This document shows, in pieces, positions 36,689 to 45,452 of a stretch of 64,000 nucleotides of DNA. The position numbers and the translations under genes are program-made. The notes under the pieces are model-generated. The model ran no database searches and was not told where the DNA came from. It was given only the letters and a program-made list of their open reading frames with translations. The stretch lies in assembly GCF_036322625.1 (NCBI RefSeq), contig NZ_AP027266.1, positions 2,669,001-2,733,000 on the forward strand, read 5' to 3'. Numbering within the stretch: position 1 is the stretch's first letter; every line of letters begins with the position of its first letter. Origin of the DNA: Roseicyclus marinus. Lineage in GTDB: Bacteria > Pseudomonadota > Alphaproteobacteria > Rhodobacterales > Rhodobacteraceae.

Positions 36689-36719
36689 TTGCACCTCTAG
36701 TTACTAGAGAGATTACAGA
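36689..36719 (+). promoter_or_regulatory. MerR-type promoter and operator
   Basis: -35 TTGCAC (36689-36694), 19-bp spacer, -10 TACAGA (36714-36719). The dyad CTCTAGT-T-ACTAGAG (36695-36709) fills the spacer. Overlong spacing plus dyad is the MerR activation signature; it drives the ATPase gene. Confidence 0.75.
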
Positions 36720-36771
36720 GGAACCTGAACAGTTGCAACCGGTGCCAAGACTCCGGTGGGAAAGGTCTGAA

Positions 36772-39084
36772 ATGGCACAGAAATCAGAGGCCGAATCGCA
36801 GGAGTGGGTCGTCACCGGGATGGACTGCGCATCCTGCGCCGTCAAGATCAGGACGGCAGTAGAGCGGCTTCCGGGGGTCAGCGACGTCAACGTGGCGGTC
36901 ATGGCGGAAAAGCTGACTCTGAAGCTGGAGCCGGGCACCACGCCGCGCGACAAGATCGAGGCGGCGGTGACGAAGCTGGGCTTTGGCATCGGGGCCACCA
37001 AGGCCAAAAAAGCCAAGGCCTTCGTGATGCCCGGTACGCTGGACGCCGGGAAAGACGATGGCCACGTTGGATCTGATCACGCGGATCATGCCGGACATGA
37101 CCACGACACTTCGTCCAACACGATGGCCAAGGCCGCCGCAGCGTCCTTCGAAGATGAGGATGGACATGGCGCGCCCGGCCACGTCCACAACGACCCCGCC
37201 GACCGGGGCAAGCGCTGGTTTGAAACCGGCAAAGGCCGCCTGGTCATCGGTACCGGCCTTTTGCTGGCCACCGCCTGGGCGGTCAAGTTGCTTGCGTCCG
37301 AAGACATCGCCAACTGGGCCTTCATCGCCGCCTGCCTGATCGGTGTGGCACCGGTGGCGCGGCGGGCGTTTTCGGCGCTGCAAGCCGGAATGCCTTTCAC
37401 CATTGAAATGCTGATGACCATCGCCGCCGTCGGTGCCCTGTTCATTGGGGCAGCGGAAGAGGCGGCGCTCGTCGTGTTCCTGTTCGCCGTGGGCGAGGTG
37501 CTGGAAGGCGTGGCCGCAAACAAGGCGCGCGACGGAATCCGGGCGCTGGCAAACCTGATCCCCAAGACTGCGCTGGTTGAGGAGAACGGCGCAACACGCG
37601 AGGTGGCCGCCGACACGCTGCGCATCGGCCAGATGGTGCTGGTGCGCCCCGGCGACCGGGTTCCGGCCGATGGCGAGATCGTCGAGGGCACGTCGGGCGT
37701 CGATGACAGCCCGGTGACTGGCGAAAGCATGCCCGTGACCAAGGGGCCGGGCGATGCAGTGTTTGCAGGCTCGATCAACACCGAGGCCGCCTTGCGCGTG
37801 CAGGTCACCAAGGCCGCCGAGGACAACACGATCGCGCGGATCATCAAGCTGGTGGAAGAGGCCGAAACCTCTCGCGCGCCGACCGAACGTTTTATCGACA
37901 AATTCAGCCGCATCTACATGCCCGCCATCGTCGGCGTTTCGCTGCTCGTCGTGCTGGTGCCGCCGCTGGCCTTTGATCAGGCCTGGGATACCTGGATCTA
38001 TCGCGGTCTGGCCCTGCTGCTGATCGGCTGCCCTTGCGCGCTGGTCATCTCGGTTCCCGCCTCCATCGCCTCGTCGCTGTCGGCAGGGGCGCGGCGCGGG
38101 CTGTTGATGAAGGGGGGTGCCGTGATCGAGGCGACTGCGAAGGTGACGAAAGTGGCCTTCGACAAGACCGGCACGCTGACCCATGGCCGCCCCGTGGTCA
38201 CCGACGTCATCGCCTTCGACGGTGTGACCGAGGCTGAACTGCTGGCGGTCGCTGCCGGGGTCGAGAACGGCTCAAGCCACCCGTTGGCCATAGCCATCCT
38301 GAACCGCGCCAAGGAAGCGGGCATCGCCGCCCTGCCGTCGCGCGAAGCGAAGGCGATCATCGGCAAGGGCGTAGAGGCCATTGTCGGCGATGCGAAAGCC
38401 TGGGTCGCCTCGCCCCGCCATGCCGCCGACGCGGGGGCGCTGGACGGGCTTGGCCTGCGGCGGACAACGCAGTTGGAAGAAGAGGGCAAGACGGCAGTGG
38501 TGATCTACCGCGAGCGTCGTGGCCTTGGGATCATCGCCATGCGCGACGAGCCGCGCACCGATGCGGTCAAAGCGGTGCAGCAGTTGAAGGCGCTTGGCGT
38601 CGGGTCGGTGATCCTGACCGGTGACAACGAACGCACGGCGGCGGCCATCGCGGGCGGCATGGGCATGGAGTTCCGCGCCGACATGATGCCCGAGGACAAG
38701 CTGAACTTCATCAAGACGATGGCCGAGGGCGGCGGCGTGATGATGATCGGTGACGGCATCAATGATGCGCCCGCTCTGAAACAGGCAAGCGTCGGCGTGG
38801 CGATGGGGTCGGGCACCGATGTGGCGCTGGAAACGGCCGATGCCGCGATCTTGCGCGACAAGGTGACGGACGTGCCCGGGCTGATCCGGCTGAGCCGCGC
38901 CACCATGGCCAACATCCGCCAGAACGTGACCATCGCCCTAGGGCTGAAGGCCGTGTTCCTGGTGACGACGGTGTTTGGTATGACCGGCCTCTGGATCGCC
39001 ATTCTGGCCGATACCGGTGCGACGGTGCTGGTCACGCTGAACGCGCTGCGTCTGCTGCGGTTCAACCCGGACCGCGAGGCATAG
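36772..39084 (+). CDS. zntA: Heavy-metal P-type ATPase (Zn/Cd/Pb exporter)
   Basis: 770 aa PIB-type ATPase. N-terminal HMA domain with GMDCASC (C19, C22), a His/Asp-rich linker (about 100-145), eight membrane segments, metal site CPC at 420-422, phosphorylated D464 in DKTGTLTHG, SSHPLA and GDGINDAPAL. CPC with the ZntR-like regulator fits Zn/Cd/Pb export. Start at 36772 after AAAGG. First gene of an operon reaching at least to lspA and probably dsbA. Confidence 0.93.
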   Translation: MAQKSEAESQEWVVTGMDCASCAVKIRTAVERLPGVSDVNVAVMAEKLTLKLEPGTTPRDKIEAAVTKLGFGIGATKAKKAKAFVMPGTLDAGKDDGHVGSDHADHAGHDHDTSSNTMAKAAAASFEDEDGHGAPGHVHNDPADRGKRWFETGKGRLVIGTGLLLATAWAVKLLASEDIANWAFIAACLIGVAPVARRAFSALQAGMPFTIEMLMTIAAVGALFIGAAEEAALVVFLFAVGEVLEGVAANKARDGIRALANLIPKTALVEENGATREVAADTLRIGQMVLVRPGDRVPADGEIVEGTSGVDDSPVTGESMPVTKGPGDAVFAGSINTEAALRVQVTKAAEDNTIARIIKLVEEAETSRAPTERFIDKFSRIYMPAIVGVSLLVVLVPPLAFDQAWDTWIYRGLALLLIGCPCALVISVPASIASSLSAGARRGLLMKGGAVIEATAKVTKVAFDKTGTLTHGRPVVTDVIAFDGVTEAELLAVAAGVENGSSHPLAIAILNRAKEAGIAALPSREAKAIIGKGVEAIVGDAKAWVASPRHAADAGALDGLGLRRTTQLEEEGKTAVVIYRERRGLGIIAMRDEPRTDAVKAVQQLKALGVGSVILTGDNERTAAAIAGGMGMEFRADMMPEDKLNFIKTMAEGGGVMMIGDGINDAPALKQASVGVAMGSGTDVALETADAAILRDKVTDVPGLIRLSRATMANIRQNVTIALGLKAVFLVTTVFGMTGLWIAILADTGATVLVTLNALRLLRFNPDREA

Positions 39085-39088
39085 GGCG

Positions 39089-39712
39089 ATGATCTCGGGT
39101 TTCGGCTGGGCCGCACTGGCCGTTCTGTTTGGCTATCTGGCGTTGTTCTTTTGGGGTAGCGCCCTTGTGGCCCAAGCCGCAGGTCGGCCCGTTTGGTTGT
39201 TTGCGCGGGCCAAAGGGCGTGACCGGCTTGCCGCCACCGGCTTTCGCGCGGCCTTTGCACTCGCCTTCTTCGGGCCGCTTCTCTGGCTGGCCGTGCCAAA
39301 GCTGCACAAGGTCGATCCGCTCTGGACGGAAGGAAATGCCATAGTACTGGGCCTGATCGGCATCTTCATCGCGGGCCTCGGTGCGATGGTCGCCTTTGCC
39401 GCGCAGATGTCGATGGGCTCCTCGTGGCGCGTCGGTGTGGTGGGCGGTGAGACCGGCGATCTCGTCTCGGGCGGGCTTTACCGCTTCAGCCGCAACCCGA
39501 CCTTTGTTGGTCAGGCGGCGCTGCTGGCAGGTGTAGCGCTGGCGGTTCCCGCTGTTCCGACGGTCCTGGCCCCGATCCTGTTTCTTTGGTCCGCCATCAC
39601 GCAAGTCCGCTCGGAAGAGGCTGCCCTGCGCGCGTCAATTGGGCCGGATTACGACCGCTACACCGCATCGGTCCCGCGCTGGATCGGCATCAATCGCAAG
39701 GCTGCGCGATGA
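39089..39712 (+). CDS. Isoprenylcysteine methyltransferase-like (CzcN-like) membrane protein
   Basis: 207 aa, several membrane segments, ICMT/PEMT C-terminal core: GLYRFSRNPTFVGQAALLAGVAL and SEEAALRASIGPDYDRYTASVPRWI. Such proteins recur behind metal ATPases and in czc clusters as CzcN; their substrate is unknown. Overlaps lspA by 4 nt. Confidence 0.85.
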   Translation: MISGFGWAALAVLFGYLALFFWGSALVAQAAGRPVWLFARAKGRDRLAATGFRAAFALAFFGPLLWLAVPKLHKVDPLWTEGNAIVLGLIGIFIAGLGAMVAFAAQMSMGSSWRVGVVGGETGDLVSGGLYRFSRNPTFVGQAALLAGVALAVPAVPTVLAPILFLWSAITQVRSEEAALRASIGPDYDRYTASVPRWIGINRKAAR

Positions 39713-40194
39713 CTCGCACTATGCTCATTTCCCTGATCGCCGCCACAGTGTTGGCGGACCAATTGACCAAGGCCGCGGCGCTGTCGCTGCTGTCGCTGGG
39801 GACTGCGGTCCCAGTCCTTCCGAGCTTCAACTTCTCCCTCGGGTTCAACGAGGGCGCGAGCTTTGGCATGATGGGCGGGATCATGGCGGGCAAGCCGCTT
39901 CTGATGGCGGCGCTGACGGGCGCGCTGACCCTTGCCTTCGCTGTCATGGCGTTTCGGGCGCAGCACGCGCTGGAACGGGCAGGTTTTGCGTTGGTCGTGG
40001 GCGGGGCGCTTGGCAACATCATCGACAGGGTGCGGCAGGGTGCCGTGACCGATTTCCTTGATTTTTACTGGCGCGATTGGCACTGGCCTACGTTCAACAT
40101 CGCCGATATTGCGATCACTCTGGGCGCGGTACTGATCCTTGCTGCCTCTCTCCCCCTTCGTCGCCGCAAGGAGCCGCTTCTTGACCAAAACTGA
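39709..40194 (+). CDS. lspA: Lipoprotein signal peptidase (signal peptidase II)
   Basis: 161 aa, four membrane segments, catalytic aspartates D106 (LGNIIDRVRQGAVTDFLDF) and D133 (FNIADIAI). Cuts prolipoprotein signals in the inner membrane. Resistance islands often carry this extra copy beside zntA. ATGA-coupled to the methyltransferase gene. Confidence 0.93.
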   Translation: MTRTMLISLIAATVLADQLTKAAALSLLSLGTAVPVLPSFNFSLGFNEGASFGMMGGIMAGKPLLMAALTGALTLAFAVMAFRAQHALERAGFALVVGGALGNIIDRVRQGAVTDFLDFYWRDWHWPTFNIADIAITLGAVLILAASLPLRRRKEPLLDQN

Positions 40195-40618
40195 CCCGCA
40201 AACCCTGTCGCGCGACGACCTTGCCCTGACGGCCGCCTTCCTGATTGCGCTGGCGGCCACGCTTGGTGCGCTCTTCATCGGTGAGGTGCTGGGGCAGATG
40301 CCCTGCACGCTCTGCTGGTATCAGCGCATCGCCATGTTCCCCTTGGTGCCTATCCTTGGCCTGTCACTCTGGCGCGGCGATGGCATGGCGCGCGCCTACG
40401 CCTTGCCGCTGGTCCTGTCCGGGCTGGCGCTGGCGGCCTGGCATTCCGGCCTTTACGCAGGATTCTTGCCTGCGCCGATCGTGCCCTGCACCGAGAATGG
40501 CCCCTCCTGTACCGGCGAGGCGCAGATGATTCTTGGCCTGCCGATCCCCTATCTTTCCGTGGTCGCCTTCGCGGCGATCCTTACCTGTCTCCTCTTGCCG
40601 AAAGGACAACGCCCATGA
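40181..40618 (+). CDS. dsbB: Disulfide bond formation protein B
   Basis: 145 aa from a TTG at 40181 with AAGGAG upstream, inside the lspA 3' end. Four membrane segments; first cysteine pair C42/C45 in PCTLCWYQR, second pair in VPCTENGPSC. Reoxidises a DsbA-like partner, encoded next with a 4-nt overlap. Confidence 0.9.
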   Translation: MTKTDPQTLSRDDLALTAAFLIALAATLGALFIGEVLGQMPCTLCWYQRIAMFPLVPILGLSLWRGDGMARAYALPLVLSGLALAAWHSGLYAGFLPAPIVPCTENGPSCTGEAQMILGLPIPYLSVVAFAAILTCLLLPKGQRP

Positions 40619-41274
40619 ACCGCCGCACTCTTCTGATCGGGGCCTCTGCACTCGGGCTTGCCGCCTTCGCAGGCGGCGCCATCGTCCTGAACCGTCGCCG
40701 CGCGGCCGAGGCAGAGGCGGTGGCCGCCGCCACGCCAACTGAGGATCAGGCGCTTTTGGTCCGGGAGTACTCCCCGAGCTTTGGCCCCGCCGACGCGCCG
40801 GTCACGCTGGTCGAGTTCTTCGATCCCTCCTGCGAGGCCTGCCGTGCCTACCACCCGGTGGTGCAGGAAATCCGGCGGCAGTTTCCGACGCAGGTCCGCG
40901 TCGTGCTCCGCTACACCGTCTTCCATGAAGGCTCGGACGAGGCTGTGCGCATCCTCGAGGCTGCGCGGATGCAGGACAAGTTCGAGCCGGTGCTGGACGC
41001 GCTTCTGGAACAACAGCCCGGCTGGGCCGTTCATGGCTCGCCCGAGATGGATGTCGCCTGGGAAATCGCTGGGTCCGCAGGTCTTGATCTGGAGAAGGCG
41101 GAGACGGACCAGTTCTTCCCAGGGATCACTGGTATCCTGAATCAGGATGCGGCCGACGTGGAAGCCCTGGGCATCCGGCAGACACCGACCTTCTTCCTGA
41201 ACGGCAAACGGTTGGAGAACTTCAGCGCCGACAGCCTGATCGCCGATGTTCGGTTCGCGGTCGAGAATAGCTGA
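40615..41274 (+). CDS. DsbA family thiol:disulfide oxidoreductase
   Basis: 219 aa. N-terminal anchor or signal (5-26), then thioredoxin-like domain with C73-EA-C76 active site in FFDPSCEACRAYHP and the cis-Pro loop RQTPTFFLNG. Periplasmic thioredoxin_4/DsbA type. Partner of DsbB just upstream; together they may keep exported metal-handling thiol proteins oxidised. Confidence 0.9.
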   Translation: MNRRTLLIGASALGLAAFAGGAIVLNRRRAAEAEAVAAATPTEDQALLVREYSPSFGPADAPVTLVEFFDPSCEACRAYHPVVQEIRRQFPTQVRVVLRYTVFHEGSDEAVRILEAARMQDKFEPVLDALLEQQPGWAVHGSPEMDVAWEIAGSAGLDLEKAETDQFFPGITGILNQDAADVEALGIRQTPTFFLNGKRLENFSADSLIADVRFAVENS

Positions 41275-41280
41275 CGGCGC

Positions 41281-41733
41281 TCAGGACCGGTTGGCGAAGG
41301 CCGAAAACAGGGCCAGTGTCCGTTCGCTGACATGGTGCTCGATGCCTTCGGCATCGCGTTCCGCTGTCTCGGGGTCAAGGCCGAGGCTGATGAGAAAGCG
41401 CAGGACAATCTCGTGCCGCCGCCGGCACTCTTTGGCCAGCGCGCGGCCCGCCTCTGTTAGAAAGACCGACCGATACTTCGCGCGGGTGATCAGCCCCTCG
41501 CGCGCGAGACGGTCGAGGGTCTTGCTCACGGTCGGCACCTTCACGCCAAGCCGTGCGGCGATGTCCACCGGGCGCGCCTCGCCCTGATCGTGGATCAGTT
41601 CGGCGATCAGTTCGACATAGTCCTCGGCCAGTTCGTTACGCCGTGCCTCGCGCACACCCTGAAACGCCCCGGCGCGCAGGTCCGCAGGCCGGTCATCCGA
41701 GGGGGCTTGGGGTGCAGGATCGAACTCTGTCAT
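41281..41733 (-). CDS. mntR: Manganese-responsive DtxR-family regulator MntR
   Basis: 150 aa. Winged helix (about 35-85, EDYVELIAELIHDQGEARPVDIAARLGVKVPTVSKTLDRLAREGLI) and helical metal/dimer domain with ECRRRHEIVLRFLISLGLDPETAERDAEGIEHHVS. No SH3 domain, as in MntR. Divergent from mntH with its likely operator between. The frame is open further upstream without reason. Confidence 0.9.
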   Translation of the reverse strand: MTEFDPAPQAPSDDRPADLRAGAFQGVREARRNELAEDYVELIAELIHDQGEARPVDIAARLGVKVPTVSKTLDRLAREGLITRAKYRSVFLTEAGRALAKECRRRHEIVLRFLISLGLDPETAERDAEGIEHHVSERTLALFSAFANRS

Positions 41734-41757
41734 CCATTCAGTGTCGCACAGGGTGGA

Positions 41758-41800
41758 TTGACAAGTAAAGGTGTGGGGCAGAATGTTAGCAGTGTCTAAC
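41758..41800 (+). promoter_or_regulatory. mntH promoter with MntR-type palindrome
   Basis: Consensus -35 TTGACA at 41758-41763, 17-bp spacer, poor -10 GAATGT, and an overlapping inverted repeat GTTAG-N6-CTAAC at 41785-41800. A repressor bound there would block initiation, as expected for Mn-loaded MntR. Confidence 0.55.
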
Positions 41801-41851
41801 TTTATGCGCCGCGTCTTGTTTGGCGTGGTCAAGCCCGGAGTGCCAAGAGTC

Positions 41852-43177
41852 ATGACGACCAATGCCTGGCGGCAAGAAAGCGAAACGCCGTCGCTTTCCG
41901 AAGTTTTCCGCACCATCGCGGTTGGGAACGGTGGCACCAGCCGGTTCCGCCGGTTCCTCGCCTTCATTGGTCCCGGCTATCTGGTGGCAGTGGGCTATAT
42001 GGATCCCGGCAACTGGGCGACCTCGCTCGCGGGTGGTGCGGCCTTCGGCTACACGCTCCTCTTCGTCGCCTTGCTGTCGAACATCATGGCGATCCTGCTG
42101 CAGTCGCTGTGCGCCCGGCTGGCGGTCGCCTCGGGCCGTGATCTGGCGCAAGCCTGCCGCGATGCGTTCCCGAAATGGATGTCGATCCCACTCTGGATTT
42201 TTGCCGAACTGGCGATCATCGCCACCGATCTGGCCGAGGTGATTGGCACCGCCATCGGCCTGAACCTCTTGTTCGGCATTCCGCTCGAGATCGGCATCTT
42301 CATCACCGCCGCCGACGTGTTCCTGATATTGTGGCTGCAGAACAAGGGGTTCCGCTGGATCGAGGCGCTGATCATCTCGCTGATGGCGCTGATCGCCGCC
42401 TGCTTTGTCGTGCTGATCGCGCAGGCCGATCCGGTCTGGGGCGAGGTCATCGCAGGCTTTGCCCCAAGCCGCGAGATCTTCAACAACCCGACGATGCTCT
42501 ACCTCGCACTTGGCATCATCGGGGCGACAGTCATGCCGCATAACCTCTACCTGCATTCGGGCATCGTTCAGACCCGCGCCTTCGGGCTTGATCTTCCGTC
42601 CAAACGCGAGGCGCTGCGGCTGGCGACATGGGACAGCACCATCGCCCTGATGTTCGCGCTGACGATCAATGCCTCGATCCTGATCCTTGCCGCCGCAGCC
42701 TTCTACACCGTGGGGCAAAACGATGTGGCCGAGATCGATAAGGCGCATCTGTTGCTTGAGCCTTTGCTCGGCTCGTCGCTCGCGCCGGTCCTGTTCGGCG
42801 TGGCGCTTTTGTGCGCGGGGCTGAACTCCACTGTAACCGCCACCATGGCCGGGCAGATCGTGATGGAAGGTTTCATCAACCTGCGCATCGCGCCTTGGGC
42901 GCGGCGGCTGATCACCCGGGGCCTTGCCATCATCCCGGCGATCTTCGTGATCCTGCTCTACGGCAGCGGTGGTGTGGGGGAGCTTTTGATCCTGAGCCAG
43001 GTTGTGCTGTCGTTCCAGCTTCCCTTCGCCATCGTGCCTTTGGTGATGTTCACCGCCAGCCGCGCCAAGATGGGCGAACTGGTCGCCCCCCGCTGGTTGA
43101 CCGGCCTCTGTTGGCTGATTGCGGCCCTGATCATCGTGCTGAACGTGAACCTGCTGTCGACCGTTCTTCTGGGCTGA
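41852..43177 (+). CDS. mntH: Nramp family divalent metal (Mn) transporter
   Basis: 441 aa, eleven membrane segments. TM1 metal motif D51PGN54 ([11 protein letters not shown]) and TM6 MPHN in [14 protein letters not shown]. Proton-coupled Mn(II)/Fe(II) uptake. Start at 41852 (MTTNAW) chosen; ATG at 41804 is possible but sits just beyond the operator. Regulated by the adjacent MntR. Confidence 0.92.
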   Translation: MTTNAWRQESETPSLSEVFRTIAVGNGGTSRFRRFLAFIGPGYLVAVGYMDPGNWATSLAGGAAFGYTLLFVALLSNIMAILLQSLCARLAVASGRDLAQACRDAFPKWMSIPLWIFAELAIIATDLAEVIGTAIGLNLLFGIPLEIGIFITAADVFLILWLQNKGFRWIEALIISLMALIAACFVVLIAQADPVWGEVIAGFAPSREIFNNPTMLYLALGIIGATVMPHNLYLHSGIVQTRAFGLDLPSKREALRLATWDSTIALMFALTINASILILAAAAFYTVGQNDVAEIDKAHLLLEPLLGSSLAPVLFGVALLCAGLNSTVTATMAGQIVMEGFINLRIAPWARRLITRGLAIIPAIFVILLYGSGGVGELLILSQVVLSFQLPFAIVPLVMFTASRAKMGELVAPRWLTGLCWLIAALIIVLNVNLLSTVLLG

Positions 43178-43213
43178 CACTTCACTCTTCGGTGAAGGTG
43201 TGATTTCCGGCTT

Positions 43214-43227
43214 GTAGCTCAAGCTAC
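43214..43227. promoter_or_regulatory. Palindrome upstream of copper gene cluster
   Basis: GTAGCT-CA-AGCTAC in the 90-nt gap after mntH, 40 nt before the SCO gene. Its position suggests an operator. A further hairpin (CTTCAC/GTGAAG) lies just after the mntH stop. Confidence 0.4.
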
Positions 43228-43267
43228 TTGAGGGGTTATTCACAAAGAATTACGGAGTGGGTGGCGG

Positions 43268-43858
43268 ATGCGTTTGACAAGACTGCAGAAAATACTCTGG
43301 GCGGCGGCTGGGGCTGCCATGCTTGCCTATGGGGTGCTGATGGTTTTGCCAAGCCGTGTGCCGGTGGAGACGGAGGCCGCCTTTCGACCGTCCTTTGCAC
43401 TCCCGGATGCAGCGGGGCTGCAGCGAACGTCCCAGGACTTTGCGGGCAAACATCTGCTTGTCTTCTTCGGTTTCACGAACTGCCCGGATGTCTGCCCGAC
43501 GACCCTCGCAGAGGTCGCGCAGGTCATGGACGAACTTGGGGACGATGCCGACCTCGTGCAGCCCCTGTTCATCTCCATCGACCCCGAGCGGGATCGCAGG
43601 CTGGGGCTGGCCGAGTTCACGGCGGCGTTCCACCCGTCGATCATCGGGCTTGCCGGAGACGAGGCGCAGACCCGCGCGGCGGCGGACAGTTTCCGCATCT
43701 ACTTTGCGCGCGAAGACGACGCTGCGGCCCCTGACGGCTACACCATGTCGCACAGCCCGGCGCTCTACCTCATCGGAACCGAGGGTGACTGGCTGCGTCA
43801 GTTCACCTATGGCACGCCCGCCGCAGACATCCTTGCCGACCTTCAATCGAGATTGTGA
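43268..43858 (+). CDS. SCO family copper chaperone
   Basis: 196 aa, N-terminal membrane anchor, thioredoxin-like fold with copper ligands C72 and C76 (TNCPDVCPT) and H162 (MSHSPALYL). Delivers copper to cytochrome oxidase CuA or works as a periplasmic thiol reductase. First of four copper-handling genes. Confidence 0.92.
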   Translation: MRLTRLQKILWAAAGAAMLAYGVLMVLPSRVPVETEAAFRPSFALPDAAGLQRTSQDFAGKHLLVFFGFTNCPDVCPTTLAEVAQVMDELGDDADLVQPLFISIDPERDRRLGLAEFTAAFHPSIIGLAGDEAQTRAAADSFRIYFAREDDAAAPDGYTMSHSPALYLIGTEGDWLRQFTYGTPAADILADLQSRL

Positions 43859-43863
43859 ATCCC

Positions 43864-44337
43864 ATGAAAGCCCTGATCCTGTTCGCTGTCCTCGCCCTCC
43901 CTGCAGCGCCCGTGCTGGCCTGCGAGACATTCACCCTTGGCGACCTGACCATCGAGCATGCCTGGTCCCGCGCCACCATCGGTGCCGACCGGCCGGGGGT
44001 GTTCTATGTCGAGATCACCAACAACGGCAGCGCGGATGATGCGCTTGTCGGCATCACAACCTCTGCGGCCGGAATGCCGATGCTGCATGAAACCGTAGTG
44101 ACTGATGGCATCGCCTCCATGCCGCACGCAATGTCGATCCCCGTTCCGGCAGGTCAGGACGTGCAACTGGCCCCCGGCGGCTATCACGGGATGCTGATGG
44201 GCCTGACCACGGCGCTGAAGGACGGCGACAGTTTTCCCTTGACGCTGACCTTCCAGAACGCGGGCGACATTACCGTTCCCGTCGAGGTATTGTCGATGCG
44301 CGCGGAGGGGCCGGATTGCGCACACGCCGGGCAGTGA
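43864..44337 (+). CDS. Periplasmic copper chaperone PCu(A)C
   Basis: 157 aa with signal peptide (cut near residue 19). It shows exactly the family motif H-x10-M-x21-H-x-M: H75, M86, H108, M110, which binds Cu(I). I prefer ATG 43864 to the GTG at 43855, which overlaps the SCO stop. Cooperates with SCO proteins in CuA assembly. Its 3' end overlaps the next SCO gene by 22 nt. Confidence 0.92.
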   Translation: MKALILFAVLALPAAPVLACETFTLGDLTIEHAWSRATIGADRPGVFYVEITNNGSADDALVGITTSAAGMPMLHETVVTDGIASMPHAMSIPVPAGQDVQLAPGGYHGMLMGLTTALKDGDSFPLTLTFQNAGDITVPVEVLSMRAEGPDCAHAGQ

Positions 44338-44915
44338 TCCTTGGCCTTGGCGGGGTCGTCGGGTCCGTGGCCTTCATGCTGGGTCTTGGCGCATTGCGGA
44401 CGCGGGACGTTGCGCCGACCGATCCGCTGTTGCCCTTGCCCGTGACGGCGATGGACTGGACTCTGACCAACCATCGCGGCGCGACCGTCACGCCCGCAGA
44501 CTGGATCGGGCGGCCAGTGATGGCGTTTTTCGGCTTCACTTTCTGTCCCGACGTCTGCCCGACCACCCTGATCGACATCTCGGACTGGCTAGAGGCGCTT
44601 GGCCCTGACGCAGACCGGCTGAATGTGGTGCTGATCTCGGTCGATCCCGAACGCGACACGCCCGCCGTTCTTGCAGACTACCTCTCCAACTTCGATCCGC
44701 GCATAGTCGGTCTGACCGGATCACTGTCCGAAGTTCAGAAAGCCGCCGCGGGTTTTCGGGCCATGTTCGAAAAGCTGCCGCGGGACGGCGACTACACGAT
44801 GAACCACACGGCGGGGGTGTTTCTGCATCATGCTGACGGCCGCTTTGCCTCGATCATCGATTTCCACGAAGACCGCCGTTTCGCGATAGCGAAAATCCGC
44901 CGTATCCTGACCTGA
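44316..44915 (+). CDS. SCO family copper chaperone (second copy)
   Basis: 199 aa from TTG 44316, preceded by GGAGGGG. Signal/anchor at 6-26; ligands C77, C81 (FTFCPDVCPT) and H164 (TMNHTAG). Divergent from the first SCO, so not a recent duplication. Second SCO of the same operon. Confidence 0.92.
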   Translation: MRTRRAVILGLGGVVGSVAFMLGLGALRTRDVAPTDPLLPLPVTAMDWTLTNHRGATVTPADWIGRPVMAFFGFTFCPDVCPTTLIDISDWLEALGPDADRLNVVLISVDPERDTPAVLADYLSNFDPRIVGLTGSLSEVQKAAAGFRAMFEKLPRDGDYTMNHTAGVFLHHADGRFASIIDFHEDRRFAIAKIRRILT

Positions 44916-44933
44916 CCTGCAAGGAGCTCCCGA

Positions 44934-45404
44934 ATGCCGATTCTGAATCGCCGAACATTGCTTATGTCCACTGCGACGCTTGCGCTCACCGCGTCCTTGC
45001 CGTTGCGAGCCGAAACGTTGCCGCCGATCCACGTTGCCAAAGGCACCGGTTGCGAATGCTGCACGGCATGGGTGGACCACTTGCGCGCCGAAGGGTTCTC
45101 GGTGACAGAGGAAGAACTCTACGGGATGCTGCTGATCAACTACAAACTCGACAACGGCATTCCGCAACGCATGATCTCGTGCCACACCGGCAAGATCGAG
45201 GGTTACATGATCGAGGGTCATGTCCCAGCCGCCGATATCCGCCGACTGCTGCAAGACCGCCCCGATGCCATCGGCCTGGCTGTTCCGGGAATGCCCTATG
45301 GCTCGCCTGGCATGGGGGACGAAACCGCGCGCGAGGCTTATGACGTTTTCCTCATCGCGCGCGACGGGACCACTAGCGTGTTCACGTCCTACCCGGCGGC
45401 TTGA
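44934..45404 (+). CDS. DUF411 metal-binding protein
   Basis: 156 aa, signal peptide at 5-26, then DUF411 core with the Cys cluster GCECC (C40, C42, C43), GMLLINYKLDNGIPQRMISCHT and the family-typical GHVPAADIRRLLQDRPDAIGLAVPGMPYGSPGM. Periplasmic protein of copper-handling loci. Last gene of the metal island; phage DNA starts within 50 nt. Confidence 0.9.
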   Translation: MPILNRRTLLMSTATLALTASLPLRAETLPPIHVAKGTGCECCTAWVDHLRAEGFSVTEEELYGMLLINYKLDNGIPQRMISCHTGKIEGYMIEGHVPAADIRRLLQDRPDAIGLAVPGMPYGSPGMGDETAREAYDVFLIARDGTTSVFTSYPAA

Positions 45405-45452
45405 GTTTCGAACAGTTGCGCTCCTTTGCGTGGTTGATGCACGTTGTTTCCT

